Source of the DNA: Candidatus Zixiibacteriota bacterium
Lineage (GTDB): Bacteria > Zixibacteria > MSB-5A5 > GN15 > JAAZOE01
Direction of reading: 5' to 3'
DNA: 59,426 nucleotides
NCBI GenBank assembly: GCA_036480375.1
Contig: JAZGGI010000015.1
Span: forward strand, 1 to 59,426
Below are positions 1-6,952 of the stretch, one piece after another (position 1 is the first letter of the stretch; each line of letters opens with the position of its first letter). The translations under genes were made by a program, and so were the position numbers. The notes under the pieces are model-generated. The model worked only from the letters and a program-made list of their open reading frames with translations. It did no database searches and was not told where the DNA came from.

Positions 1-72
1 AAAACAGCAGAAAATAAGGGAAAACCGGCGGGGGCCGGATTTCTATTGGTCTGATTATACTGCCATGGCCGC

Positions 73-124
73 GTGTCTGGTGCTTTCTGTTGTTCGGACG
101 TTTGAGCTGGCTCATAACCCGAAG
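73..124. repeat. 52-bp direct repeat, copy A (overlaps tRNA fragment)
   Basis: This stretch matches 1571-1622 in the same orientation at 43 of 52 positions by my hand alignment. The last 16 bases (GGCTCATAACCCGAAG) are identical and are the anticodon arm of an initiator-type tRNA. The two copies bracket about 1.45 kb holding an IS3 remnant and a DUF5680 gene. This looks like a duplication or an old integration boundary made at a tRNA gene. Direction and mechanism are inference. Confidence 0.65.
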
Positions 125-155
125 GTCGCAGGTTCAAATCCTGCCCCCGCTACCA
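109..155 (+). tRNA. tRNA-Met (initiator type), 3' half only
   Basis: The sequence has an anticodon arm with a CAT anticodon (109-124), a perfect T arm (GCAGG/CCTGC around loop TTCAAAT, 128-144), the acceptor 3' strand CCCCGC and an encoded CCA (153-155). This is how the 3' half of a bacterial initiator tRNA reads. No D arm or acceptor 5' strand sits at the normal distance. A GCGGGGG at 28-34 could pair with the 3' strand, but it lies about 50 bases too far upstream and no D arm lies between. I therefore read this as a tRNA 3' fragment, the kind of remnant left where an element integrated into a tRNA gene, and not as a working tRNA. Confidence 0.7.
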
Positions 156-236
156 AATCTGTTACCACTCTTTCATTTACGAATCACAACAATTCAAGTT
201 CTGTTGTGGGTCACCAGCCCGAAGGTCAAAATAATA

Positions 237-641
237 TTATCTAATATTTTCTGCTGACCTTTCTTGTTTGGGATATATCGACGACGCCTCACCCCAAGCC
301 AGCATACTTTTTTTCAAAAGACGATTCTTCAAGCTCAATTCAGCCACCAACTTTTTCAGCTGATCGTTCTCAGAACGAACATCACCAACCTCAGAGCTGC
401 TCGCCTCACGGACCGTATATCCAGAAAGACGTTTCTTGCCCGCCTCCAGGAAATCTTTGCTCCATCGATAATACAGAATACTGACGATCCCTTCCCGACG
501 ACATAGCTCGGATATGCTGACTTCCCCCTTAAGCCCTTCCAGAACAATGCGAATCTTCTCCTCGGTGGAATACTTACGTCTCGTCTTACGACGAATCTCT
601 CTGACTACTGATTCAGGACTCTGGTTTCTGTTGGCACTCAT
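237..641 (-). CDS. IS3-family transposase OrfA (element truncated)
   Basis: This 134-residue protein is a typical IS3-group OrfA. An N-terminal helix-turn-helix starts at RRKYSTEEKIRIVLEGLKG and includes the ELCRREG and YYRWSKDFLEAGKKRL segments. A C-terminal leucine-rich coiled coil (about residues 88-112, ending LLKKSM) serves for OrfA/OrfB assembly. In intact elements OrfA binds the ends and is joined to the OrfB integrase by programmed frameshifting. Here orfB is missing: the frame stops at 237 and unrelated sequence follows. The start sits behind a GAGGAG ribosome site. A minus-strand orfB pseudogene at 58.4-59.0 kb may be from a related copy, but the two cannot form one element. Confidence 0.8.
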   Translation of the reverse strand: MSANRNQSPESVVREIRRKTRRKYSTEEKIRIVLEGLKGEVSISELCRREGIVSILYYRWSKDFLEAGKKRLSGYTVREASSSEVGDVRSENDQLKKLVAELSLKNRLLKKSMLAWGEASSIYPKQERSAENIR

Positions 642-708
642 AACTAACTCCTCTCTGACATACCAAATCTACAAAACCTTCGTGTTCACTTTTGGCTGAA
701 ACGACACA
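237..708 (-). mobile_element. IS3-family insertion sequence remnant (5' end plus orfA)
   Basis: The element reads on the minus strand. Its 5' terminal repeat lies at 694-708 (GGCTGAAACGACACA on the plus strand), the same 15 bases as another IS end at 54622-54636. It keeps orfA and then breaks at about 237, where orfB should begin, so the copy is truncated and cannot move by itself. Confidence 0.7.
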
Positions 709-792
709 ACCCGATAGTCAATAAATCATATTCTTCGTTTATTTGTAGGTCCGCACGGTTGATTGCCATCAAGAGATATTACTGATTAAGGC

Positions 793-820
793 TTGATAAT
801 CTACTCGCAATGAGTATAAT
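793..820 (+). promoter_or_regulatory. Sigma-70-type promoter for DUF5680 gene
   Basis: TTGATA (793-798), 16-base spacer, TATAAT (815-820). It lies about 100 bases upstream of the start at 923 on the same strand. Confidence 0.55.
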
Positions 821-922
821 GATTCTGAAAAAGATTTATTTATTCTTGATTTTGATAAACGGATCGGGAATAGTGCGTGTCGTAGATTAGATATTGGGTC
901 TTATCGATAAAGGATCAACCAT

Positions 923-1405
923 ATGGACAAAATCGCTCTCATAGCGTTCATAGCCAAAGCACACAGACATACCTATGCGGCCACAGAAAAAATACGGAAA
1001 CAACATTTGTGCGAGATTCCGGTATCGCAAGGTCATACGGATCATGAGTATTCTGAGGGTGACTTGAGATATCATGATTCTTATGCGGGAAGTATCTGGG
1101 CTCCCGGAAGAGAGGTTGTCTTCTATAAAGAAGATCCTATCTGGTGTATGGCATATCAAGGACAAAATAATTCGGAGTATGGTGAACAGTTTTTTCAAGA
1201 ACAGGCATTCCCTTTTCTAAAAAGTGCTTTAATGAATTTTGAGGATGGTACTCCATTTCGAGGGCCAAGAGAGTTCTCTGAGGGCGATTTTAGGTATACA
1301 TTTGAAGTGCATGGAGGTTACGATTATTTCAAAGGCCAAGAGAGAATTTTCTACAAGGGAGACAGTGTCTTTTTTCAAGACGTTATGGGCTCATTAATAC
1401 GATAG
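923..1405 (+). CDS. DUF5680 domain protein
   Basis: The 160-residue protein matches the DUF5680 pattern over nearly its full length. It begins FIAKAHRHTYAA, continues with EYSEGDLRYHDSYAGS and REVVFYKEDPIWCMAYQG, and in the second half has TPFRGPREFSEGDFRY and YFKGQERIFYKGDSVF. The two EGD.RY...(E)..(F/Y)YK blocks look like an internal duplication. DUF5680 is known as a small stand-alone domain or fused to helix-turn-helix domains; its biochemical function is not known to me. No signal peptide or membrane segment is visible, so it is likely cytosolic. It lies alone between an IS3 remnant and a degenerate repeat, which suggests an accessory gene gained by transfer. The start at 923 has only a weak GGA-type ribosome site. 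Confidence 0.8.
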   Translation: MDKIALIAFIAKAHRHTYAATEKIRKQHLCEIPVSQGHTDHEYSEGDLRYHDSYAGSIWAPGREVVFYKEDPIWCMAYQGQNNSEYGEQFFQEQAFPFLKSALMNFEDGTPFRGPREFSEGDFRYTFEVHGGYDYFKGQERIFYKGDSVFFQDVMGSLIR

Positions 1406-1782
1406 GCATGCTGTTATGGTTGCCAACTTCCCCTATCGTGTTGGCGCCCATCTATGATAACATACACCTCTTTCTAACATTTTTCTAACAGAATTAGCCA
1501 AAATAGTAGATAATAAGAGAAAACACCAGACAAAAGGCTCAAGCTAAGTTGTTGCTATTATTACCTGTTAGTGTCTGATGCTTTCTACTGTTTGGACTTC
1601 TGTACAGGCTCATAACCCGAAGCTTGCTAATTAAATGCAAATCGATTTTTTCAATGGTCTGGTAATCAATGCACTATTATTGTGCCCAAAAAACAAGATG
1701 AAATATTTGAAACCTTCATGCTTTCCGCCCGTAATTATGATTAAGTTGTTCTAGTTTACAGAACAATTGGAGTAAAAGAGAT
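1406..1782. other. Gene-free stretch with repeat copy B
   Basis: No convincing gene is visible. Near 1465-1490 there is a near-duplicated phrase (TTTCTAACATTTTTCTAACA). The degenerate tRNA-derived repeat copy B occupies 1571-1622. Confidence 0.5.
1571..1622. repeat. 52-bp direct repeat, copy B
   Basis: Partner of 73-124 (43/52 identical). It ends in the same 16 bases of tRNA anticodon arm but then diverges, so no T arm or CCA follows. This is the degenerate side of the pair. Confidence 0.6.
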
Positions 1783-2040
1783 ATGAAATGGCTTTCAAGA
1801 AAAGAAAAACTGGTTTTGCACGGGAGGAGCATGTATGATGAGGCTATAAGATTACTGCGTTTGAACATCAATGAGCATCCAGAATCGGATTTTAACTGGG
1901 CCAACTTTGACGGTATTGGACAGGCGCATTTGGAACTTCGGGATACCACAAGAAGTATCGAGAACTTTCGAACGTCCCTGCAGTTGAATCCGGACAACAC
2001 AAACGCTGCAAAGATTCTTGAGCAACTCGATGACAACTGA
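1783..2040 (+). CDS. Small TPR protein, probably C-terminal fragment
   Basis: The 85-residue protein holds about two tetratricopeptide units: DEAIRLLRLNINEHPESDF... and AHLELRDTTRSIENFRTSLQLNPDNTNAAKILEQL. The arrangement (first unit with NINEHPES, last helix ending in KILEQL) is what is often seen at the C-terminus of exported serine hydrolases and similar proteins. I therefore suspect the remnant of a longer gene whose 5' part was lost. A reasonable ribosome site (GGAG, 1769-1772) lies about 10 bases before the ATG, so it may still be translated. No enzyme domain is present. TPRs bind other proteins; no partner can be named. Confidence 0.5.
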   Translation: MKWLSRKEKLVLHGRSMYDEAIRLLRLNINEHPESDFNWANFDGIGQAHLELRDTTRSIENFRTSLQLNPDNTNAAKILEQLDDN

Positions 2041-2080
2041 TACAATTTCACAGCCGCGCCAGTTTACGGGCAATTCATTA

Positions 2081-2194
2081 TTACGTTGCCCCAGCTTCAT
2101 AAATTGCCCCTTCGAAATTGATGATTGTGGAATCAAGACCATCTTCCGTCAGCAGAACAATGAGCTTTTCTGCCTGGTCGCTCCTGTCGGCCAT
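2081..2194 (-). pseudogene. Possible short coding remnant
   Basis: On the minus strand a 37-codon frame begins MADRSDQAEKLIVLLTEDGL and ends FEGAIYEAGAT. The composition looks like real protein (alternating hydrophobics, acidic residues, no low complexity), but it lacks a ribosome site, is very short, and sits in the leader of the plus-strand protease gene. I cannot assign it. It may be the last piece of a lost gene or chance. Confidence 0.2.
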
Positions 2195-2226
2195 GTTAAA
2201 GAAAAAAGATCTTAGAAGGAAACAAC

Positions 2227-3573
2227 ATGAAAACCACGTTGAAAATACTCGCCGTACTCGTTTTCGCAATGGGAGCCCTGGCTGCTATTGGCTTTTTCAG
2301 TGGAATCATTTCAACGGGCAATTCTGGATGCGGTGTCACAGTTTTGCCCGCCACAACACATGCTACTGTCGTCGATGCCTCCTATTTGCGAGCGTTGACT
2401 TTTATGGAGGCGGTAGAATCGTTTGTGTTGAATCCCCCGGCGCGGGCTTCTTTCACCCACGACCAACAAGCATATCTCCGCGCCCTGGAATCGGTTGAAT
2501 CGGCCCACTATTATGAAGCCGAGCCGTTGTTCTCTGAACTTCTGACCAGCGAGGATTCAACGGTGCGAAACTTGAGTCGGAAATCACTCGTAGAGATGTT
2601 TTGGGTTCAACAGAGATGGGAAGATCTCGTATCGTGGGCCCGCTCTGATCCAACGCTCATCAGCGATTCGATTCTCGAAGAGGGCGACCTGGTCTGTGCG
2701 CGTGCTTTTGAAACTTTCCCCCGGGAGGAGTATCGGATACCACCGGCACCGTTCACCCTTGCCACGTCCACTATCCCATCCGGACATGTAATGGTGGAAG
2801 TTGAGATTAACGGCCACAAGAAACAGTTCGCCCTTGATACTGGAGCCGATCTCACTGTAGTTACTGATGATATCGTTGAAGAATGCGGCGTAGAGGTGAT
2901 GGATCAAGTCGCCGAATCCGGTACCTCGACCGAAGCGACCGTCGAATTCCGCCCCGGAATGATTCGCGAAATGCGCGTCGGTGACATCCTGGTGAAGAAC
3001 CATCCAGTGTATGTGATGAATGGGGATGATTTCGAATTCTCGGTGGCCGGCGTCACGATTATTGACATCGATGGAATCATCGGCCTGCCATTCTATATGA
3101 AACTGGCGGTTACTCAGGACTTTGGTGCGGAACAAATCACGTTCGCTCGTCCGGAGGCGTCTGCGAAAAACAACATAAACCTCTTCTGGTTCGGTTCCCC
3201 GTTAGTTCGGCTTACCAGTGATAATGGCGTGCCCTTGGTCTTCTATCTGGACACCGGCGCCAACAGAACGAGAATTACGCGGCGCTTTATCGACCAGCTT
3301 TCAATTACGCGAGCGCGGACTATCACCGCCGAAGCCATGGGCGCGGGTGGCTCACAGGAATACGAGGCACTGGTGGTTGACAGCGTTTGGTTGTTGCTTG
3401 GTACGCACTCGATCTTTTTCGAGAAAGTGCGTACTCAGATCAACGATTCGTACGGCACCGTAATATCAGAGGATGGCCTTATGGGAATCGACGTGGCCTC
3501 AGGCGGTGCAATGCATATTGACTTTTCTAATGGCCGCTTGGATCTTAGTTTCTCCAAGAACAGGTCCGAATAG
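2227..3573 (+). CDS. Exported two-domain retropepsin-like aspartic protease
   Basis: This 448-residue protein has an N-terminal hydrophobic segment (about residues 5-30, a signal peptide or anchor), a helical region to about 170, then two retropepsin-like domains. The first has LDTGADLTVVTDDIV with catalytic-type Asp204; the second has LDTGANRTRITRRF with Asp342. Each motif is followed by the hydrophobic-Gly pattern of this fold (IDGIIGLPF near 290; LMGIDVASGG near 420). Ordinary bacterial retropepsin-like proteins carry one such domain and work as dimers. Two in one chain could form an intramolecular active site, as in pepsin; that is inference. The start has a good AGAAGGAAAC ribosome site. 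The gene is monocistronic as far as I can see and sits between fragments and IS debris. Confidence 0.8.
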   Translation: MKTTLKILAVLVFAMGALAAIGFFSGIISTGNSGCGVTVLPATTHATVVDASYLRALTFMEAVESFVLNPPARASFTHDQQAYLRALESVESAHYYEAEPLFSELLTSEDSTVRNLSRKSLVEMFWVQQRWEDLVSWARSDPTLISDSILEEGDLVCARAFETFPREEYRIPPAPFTLATSTIPSGHVMVEVEINGHKKQFALDTGADLTVVTDDIVEECGVEVMDQVAESGTSTEATVEFRPGMIREMRVGDILVKNHPVYVMNGDDFEFSVAGVTIIDIDGIIGLPFYMKLAVTQDFGAEQITFARPEASAKNNINLFWFGSPLVRLTSDNGVPLVFYLDTGANRTRITRRFIDQLSITRARTITAEAMGAGGSQEYEALVVDSVWLLLGTHSIFFEKVRTQINDSYGTVISEDGLMGIDVASGGAMHIDFSNGRLDLSFSKNRSE

Positions 3574-3594
3574 GACGGACTGGATGATCTTGGC

Positions 3595-3795
3595 ATGCCC
3601 GTGCCAGACAATAAGGGTCTGTTGCTGATCCTGACAAGTTGCGCTGAAGGCGGTTTCGATGTAGACTCAGAAAACACCGAAGTAGGCAGTCTAAGAGCGG
3701 TTATAGCCAGCGACTTCAGCGGTGATAGTGTGATAGACATTGTGATAGCCAGTGACACTAAGGCGTATGTCATCAGACAATTTGGATACGAGTAG
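3595..3795 (+). pseudogene. Fragment of unknown protein joined to an IS scar
   Basis: This 66-residue frame follows the protease stop, in the same frame, after a single TAG. It reads like protein (DNKGLLLILTSC, SLRAVIASDF, VIDIVIASDTKAYVI) but its last ~10 codons already lie in DNA shared with an IS3 3' end near 58.4 kb. It is probably the truncated end of a gene cut by the insertion sequence. I cannot identify the family. Confidence 0.3.
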
Positions 3796-3905
3796 TTAGA
3801 ATTTAAGCCATAGTCTGTCTTTCGGCAATGGTTTTTTTATATTCTCTTTTCCTCTTTTTCATCGTTCTTTCTTTAATTCTATTTCTTTCCTTCTGTATCC
3901 GCACG
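3768..3905 (-). mobile_element. Degenerate 3' end of an IS3-family element
   Basis: About 135 bases are clearly similar to 58390-58540, which encodes the C-terminus of an IS3 OrfB on the minus strand. The minus strand here still reads a related KERDRIKERTMK-like tail. The similarity starts near 3768 (ATCAGACAATTTGGAT) and stops abruptly at about 3905, the junction with a plus-strand transposase remnant. Confidence 0.65.
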
Positions 3906-4052
3906 GTGAAAAACGACAACACCGTCGCCCACAACAAAAAGCTCTACCAGATTAAGGAAAAGGTTATATCCCGGAAGGTGATCGTGGAAGAGAGGTTTAA
4001 TGGCTCTTTACATATCAGCCACGGTGGGGGTCAGTCTGAAGTACCGGGAAAT
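3905..4052 (+). pseudogene. C-terminal remnant of an ISNCY-like transposase
   Basis: From the junction at about 3905 the plus-strand frame reads RTVKNDNTVAHNKKLYQIKE, then KVIVEERFNGSLHISHGG. This matches my recollection of the C-terminal tail of ISNCY/IS1202-type transposases (NDxTV.Y.N.LYQI ... VxVEER.DGSLxI.Y.G). Only the tail survives and upstream sequence belongs to the IS3 scar, so one element appears to have landed in or recombined with the other. The frame continues to 4214 without further resemblance. Confidence 0.45.
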
Positions 4053-4173
4053 CTTGGAAAGATCGACTTGGAGGAGGTCGCTAAATTTGAAATCTATTGC
4101 ACGAATGAAGATGGATGCTCAATTAACAAAATAGGACATTTCCATTTTGCCTTGACAATTTTTGTTTGCTGTC

Positions 4174-4202
4174 TTGACTTTTGGGAGGGCAGAGAATATC
4201 TT
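4174..4202 (+). promoter_or_regulatory. Candidate valS promoter
   Basis: TTGACT (4174-4179), 17-base spacer, TATCTT (4197-4202), leaving about a 30-base leader to the valS ATG. I see no T-box or other leader structure. Confidence 0.5.
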
Positions 4203-4238
4203 TTATGGTTTTGAAAGAATTCGGGAGATTTTTTTGAC

Positions 4239-6896
4239 ATGGCTGAAGAAAATAAAAAGGGCAAGCCGTACAATCCGGTGGAAACCGAGGAAAAATGGTC
4301 CAAAAAATGGATAGAATCTGCAGCATTTCATGGAGATCCGAATACAGAGAAAAAACCGTTTACGATCGTTATTCCTCCTCCGAATGTAACCGACGTTCTC
4401 CATCTCGGCCATGCTCTCAATAATACTATACAGGATATTCTAATTCGCCATAAAAGAATGCAAGGCTATGAGGCTGAATGGCTTCCGGGTTCCGACCATG
4501 CCGGTATCGCGACCCAGGTGATCGTCGAAAAACAGCTTATTAAAGAAGGCACCACCCGGCGGGAGGTGGGCCGAGACAAATTTGTTGAACGAGTCTGGAC
4601 ATGGGCCAATCAGAATAAAGATACTATTCTTAATCAATTGAAAAAAATCGGAAGCTCCTGCGATTGGCAAAGAACCAGATTTACTTATGATGAAGATCTG
4701 TCAAATGCCGTTAAAGAGGTCTTCATTCGCCTGTATGAGAAAGGACTGATTTATCGCGGTCATAGGATTGTTAATTGGTGCCCCAAAGACCAAACGTCGA
4801 TCTCTGATGATGAAGTCGAACATAAAGAAATCGATAGCTATCTGTGGCATATCAGATATAAACTCAAAGGGAGCGATGATTATCTAACGGTCGCCACGAC
4901 TCGCCCTGAGACGATGCTTGGTGATACCGCTTTGGCGGTAAATCCCAAGGATGCTCGATATAAAAAGCTGGTCGGCAAAACCGTTATTTTGCCGATTCTG
5001 GAGCGTGAAATTCCCATCGTTGCTGACAATTTCGTCGATACGGAATTTGGAACCGGGGTGGTTAAAGTAACACCGGCTCACGATCCCAATGACTTCGAAA
5101 TCGGCCGCCGGCACGATTTGGAACAGGTCAATATCATGAACCTCGATGGAACGCTCAATGAAAACGCTGGTAAATATAAGGGATTTGATAGATTTGAGGG
5201 TCGTAAGCGGCTTTTGAAAGATCTTGATTCTAAAGGATATCTGGTTAAGACTGAAAAATACAAACTCTCGGTCGGTACTCACGACCGCTGCAGCACGATC
5301 ATTGAGCCGATGCTATCGGAGCAGTGGTTCGTCAAAATGGAGTCATTGGCCAAACCGGGTATTGAGGCGGTTAAATCGAGTAAAATTCGTTTCCATCCTG
5401 AGCATTGGACTAAAACCTATCTGCACTGGATGGAGAATATCCAGGACTGGTGTATTTCTCGTCAATTATGGTGGGGACATCGAATTCCGATTTACTATTG
5501 CCAGGAATGCGGAGAGACTATCGCGGCCCGAGTGCATCCGGAAAAATGTCCCAAATGTTCATCGGAAATCATCAATCAAGATGAAGATGTTCTTGATACC
5601 TGGTTTTCATCATGGCTGTGGCCTTTTTCGGTTTTCGGCTGGCCCAATCAGACCAAACTGCTGAAGACTTTTTATCCCACAGATGTTCTCGTCACCGGTC
5701 CGGATATCATCTTTCTCTGGGTCGCGCGTATGGTAATGGCCGGATATGAATTCTTGGGTAATCTGCCATTTACGGACGTATACATTCACGGTATGGTTCG
5801 CGATTCCGAAGGTGTCAAAATGTCCAAGTCGCTGGGCAACGGTATTGATCCGGTTTTAATTGTCAATCAGCACGGCGCTGACGCCCTACGAATATCTTTG
5901 ATACTGGCCACACCCGACGGGCAGGATCCTTGGATCGGGCATAATAGTTTCGAACTTGGACGCAATTTTAATAATAAACTCTGGAACGCCTCCCGCTTTG
6001 TAATGATGAATCTGGGTGAGGAAAAGCTTGATATTGATTCGTTACCGGATGAAAATTTAATTTTAATTGATAAATGGATTCTTTCCCGACTGGATAAAAC
6101 GATCAAAGGCGTTGACCGGCAATTCAATGAATTCCGCCTTAATAACGCCGCTAAAGTTTTGTATGATTTCGTCTGGAAAGATTTTTGTGACTGGTATATC
6201 GAGCTTATAAAGCCGAGACTCTATGATGGGACGAACGAAGAAAAACGTACCGCACGGCAAGTTGCCGGATATGTTCTCAAACGCATTTTGCGTTTGATGC
6301 ATCCCTTCATTCCATTTATGACCGAAGAAATTTATTCTCGTCTTAATGATGACGATAATGGGACTATCCTATTTGGTCCCTGGCCGGAGCAGGATGGACG
6401 ATTTGAAGACGAGGAACTGGAAACCCGCCTCAGCCGAATTCAGCAGGTTGTCAACGCTATCAGAAATATTCGCAGTGAAATGAACGTACCGCCGGGCAAA
6501 AAGGCAGAAGTTCATATTCGCGTCGAAGATGAGTCATTGGGCAAAATTCTGACCGAGTATTTTGATTATTACAAAGGTCTGGCCAAAATCGAAAAAGTTT
6601 CTATCGGAAGCGACATAAAAAAACCGCCCCTGTCGGCCTCGGCGGTTTTGCCGGGCGCGGAGATTTTTATTCCCCTTGAAGGCTTGATCGATATTGATTT
6701 TGAAAGAAAGCGCTTGCAGAAAGAACTGGGCGGTTTGCAAAATCAACTGGAGAAGTTATCTCGCAAGCTGGCCAATCCTGACTTTTTGGCCAACGCTCCC
6801 AAGGATGTCATCGAAAAAGATAAAAACAAAAAAGCCGACTATGAAGCCCGCGTCGAAAAACTCAACGAAAATCTCGAACAGTTGTTGAGTTGGTAG
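4239..6896 (+). CDS. valS: Valine--tRNA ligase
   Basis: ValRS (885 residues, normal length) charges tRNA-Val with valine in the cytoplasm. Class I signatures are clear: the HIGH-type motif HLGH at residues 55-58 after PPPNVT, and KMSKS at 527-531. The editing (CP1) domain lies between them and includes ATTRPETMLGDTA and GTGVVKVTPAHDPNDFEIG. A zinc-ribbon-like insertion has two CxxC pairs (CQEC, CPKC) near residues 423-445. The anticodon-binding domain follows, then the C-terminal coiled coil (about 815-885) found in ValRS that clamps the tRNA. The ATG has a GGGAG ribosome site 10 bases upstream. The gene stands alone with its own promoter and a downstream hairpin terminator, convergent with the glycosyltransferase gene. 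Confidence 0.98.
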   Translation: MAEENKKGKPYNPVETEEKWSKKWIESAAFHGDPNTEKKPFTIVIPPPNVTDVLHLGHALNNTIQDILIRHKRMQGYEAEWLPGSDHAGIATQVIVEKQLIKEGTTRREVGRDKFVERVWTWANQNKDTILNQLKKIGSSCDWQRTRFTYDEDLSNAVKEVFIRLYEKGLIYRGHRIVNWCPKDQTSISDDEVEHKEIDSYLWHIRYKLKGSDDYLTVATTRPETMLGDTALAVNPKDARYKKLVGKTVILPILEREIPIVADNFVDTEFGTGVVKVTPAHDPNDFEIGRRHDLEQVNIMNLDGTLNENAGKYKGFDRFEGRKRLLKDLDSKGYLVKTEKYKLSVGTHDRCSTIIEPMLSEQWFVKMESLAKPGIEAVKSSKIRFHPEHWTKTYLHWMENIQDWCISRQLWWGHRIPIYYCQECGETIAARVHPEKCPKCSSEIINQDEDVLDTWFSSWLWPFSVFGWPNQTKLLKTFYPTDVLVTGPDIIFLWVARMVMAGYEFLGNLPFTDVYIHGMVRDSEGVKMSKSLGNGIDPVLIVNQHGADALRISLILATPDGQDPWIGHNSFELGRNFNNKLWNASRFVMMNLGEEKLDIDSLPDENLILIDKWILSRLDKTIKGVDRQFNEFRLNNAAKVLYDFVWKDFCDWYIELIKPRLYDGTNEEKRTARQVAGYVLKRILRLMHPFIPFMTEEIYSRLNDDDNGTILFGPWPEQDGRFEDEELETRLSRIQQVVNAIRNIRSEMNVPPGKKAEVHIRVEDESLGKILTEYFDYYKGLAKIEKVSIGSDIKKPPLSASAVLPGAEIFIPLEGLIDIDFERKRLQKELGGLQNQLEKLSRKLANPDFLANAPKDVIEKDKNKKADYEARVEKLNENLEQLLSW

Positions 6897-6919
6897 GGTG
6901 AATACACAACCGCGATATG

Positions 6920-6952
6920 GCCCAATAAGATCATTTTTATTGGGCATTTTTA
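6920..6952 (+). terminator. Rho-independent terminator of valS
   Basis: Perfect 9-bp stem GCCCAATAA (6920-6928) / TTATTGGGC (6937-6945) with an 8-base loop, followed by ATTTTTAT. It separates convergent valS and the minus-strand gene ending at 6953. Confidence 0.8.

Noticed and set aside
3828-4214. 128-codon gene with an N-terminal membrane helix
   Set aside because: The first third is the reverse strand of an IS3 orfB tail and the rest an ISNCY-like tail; a junction artefact.
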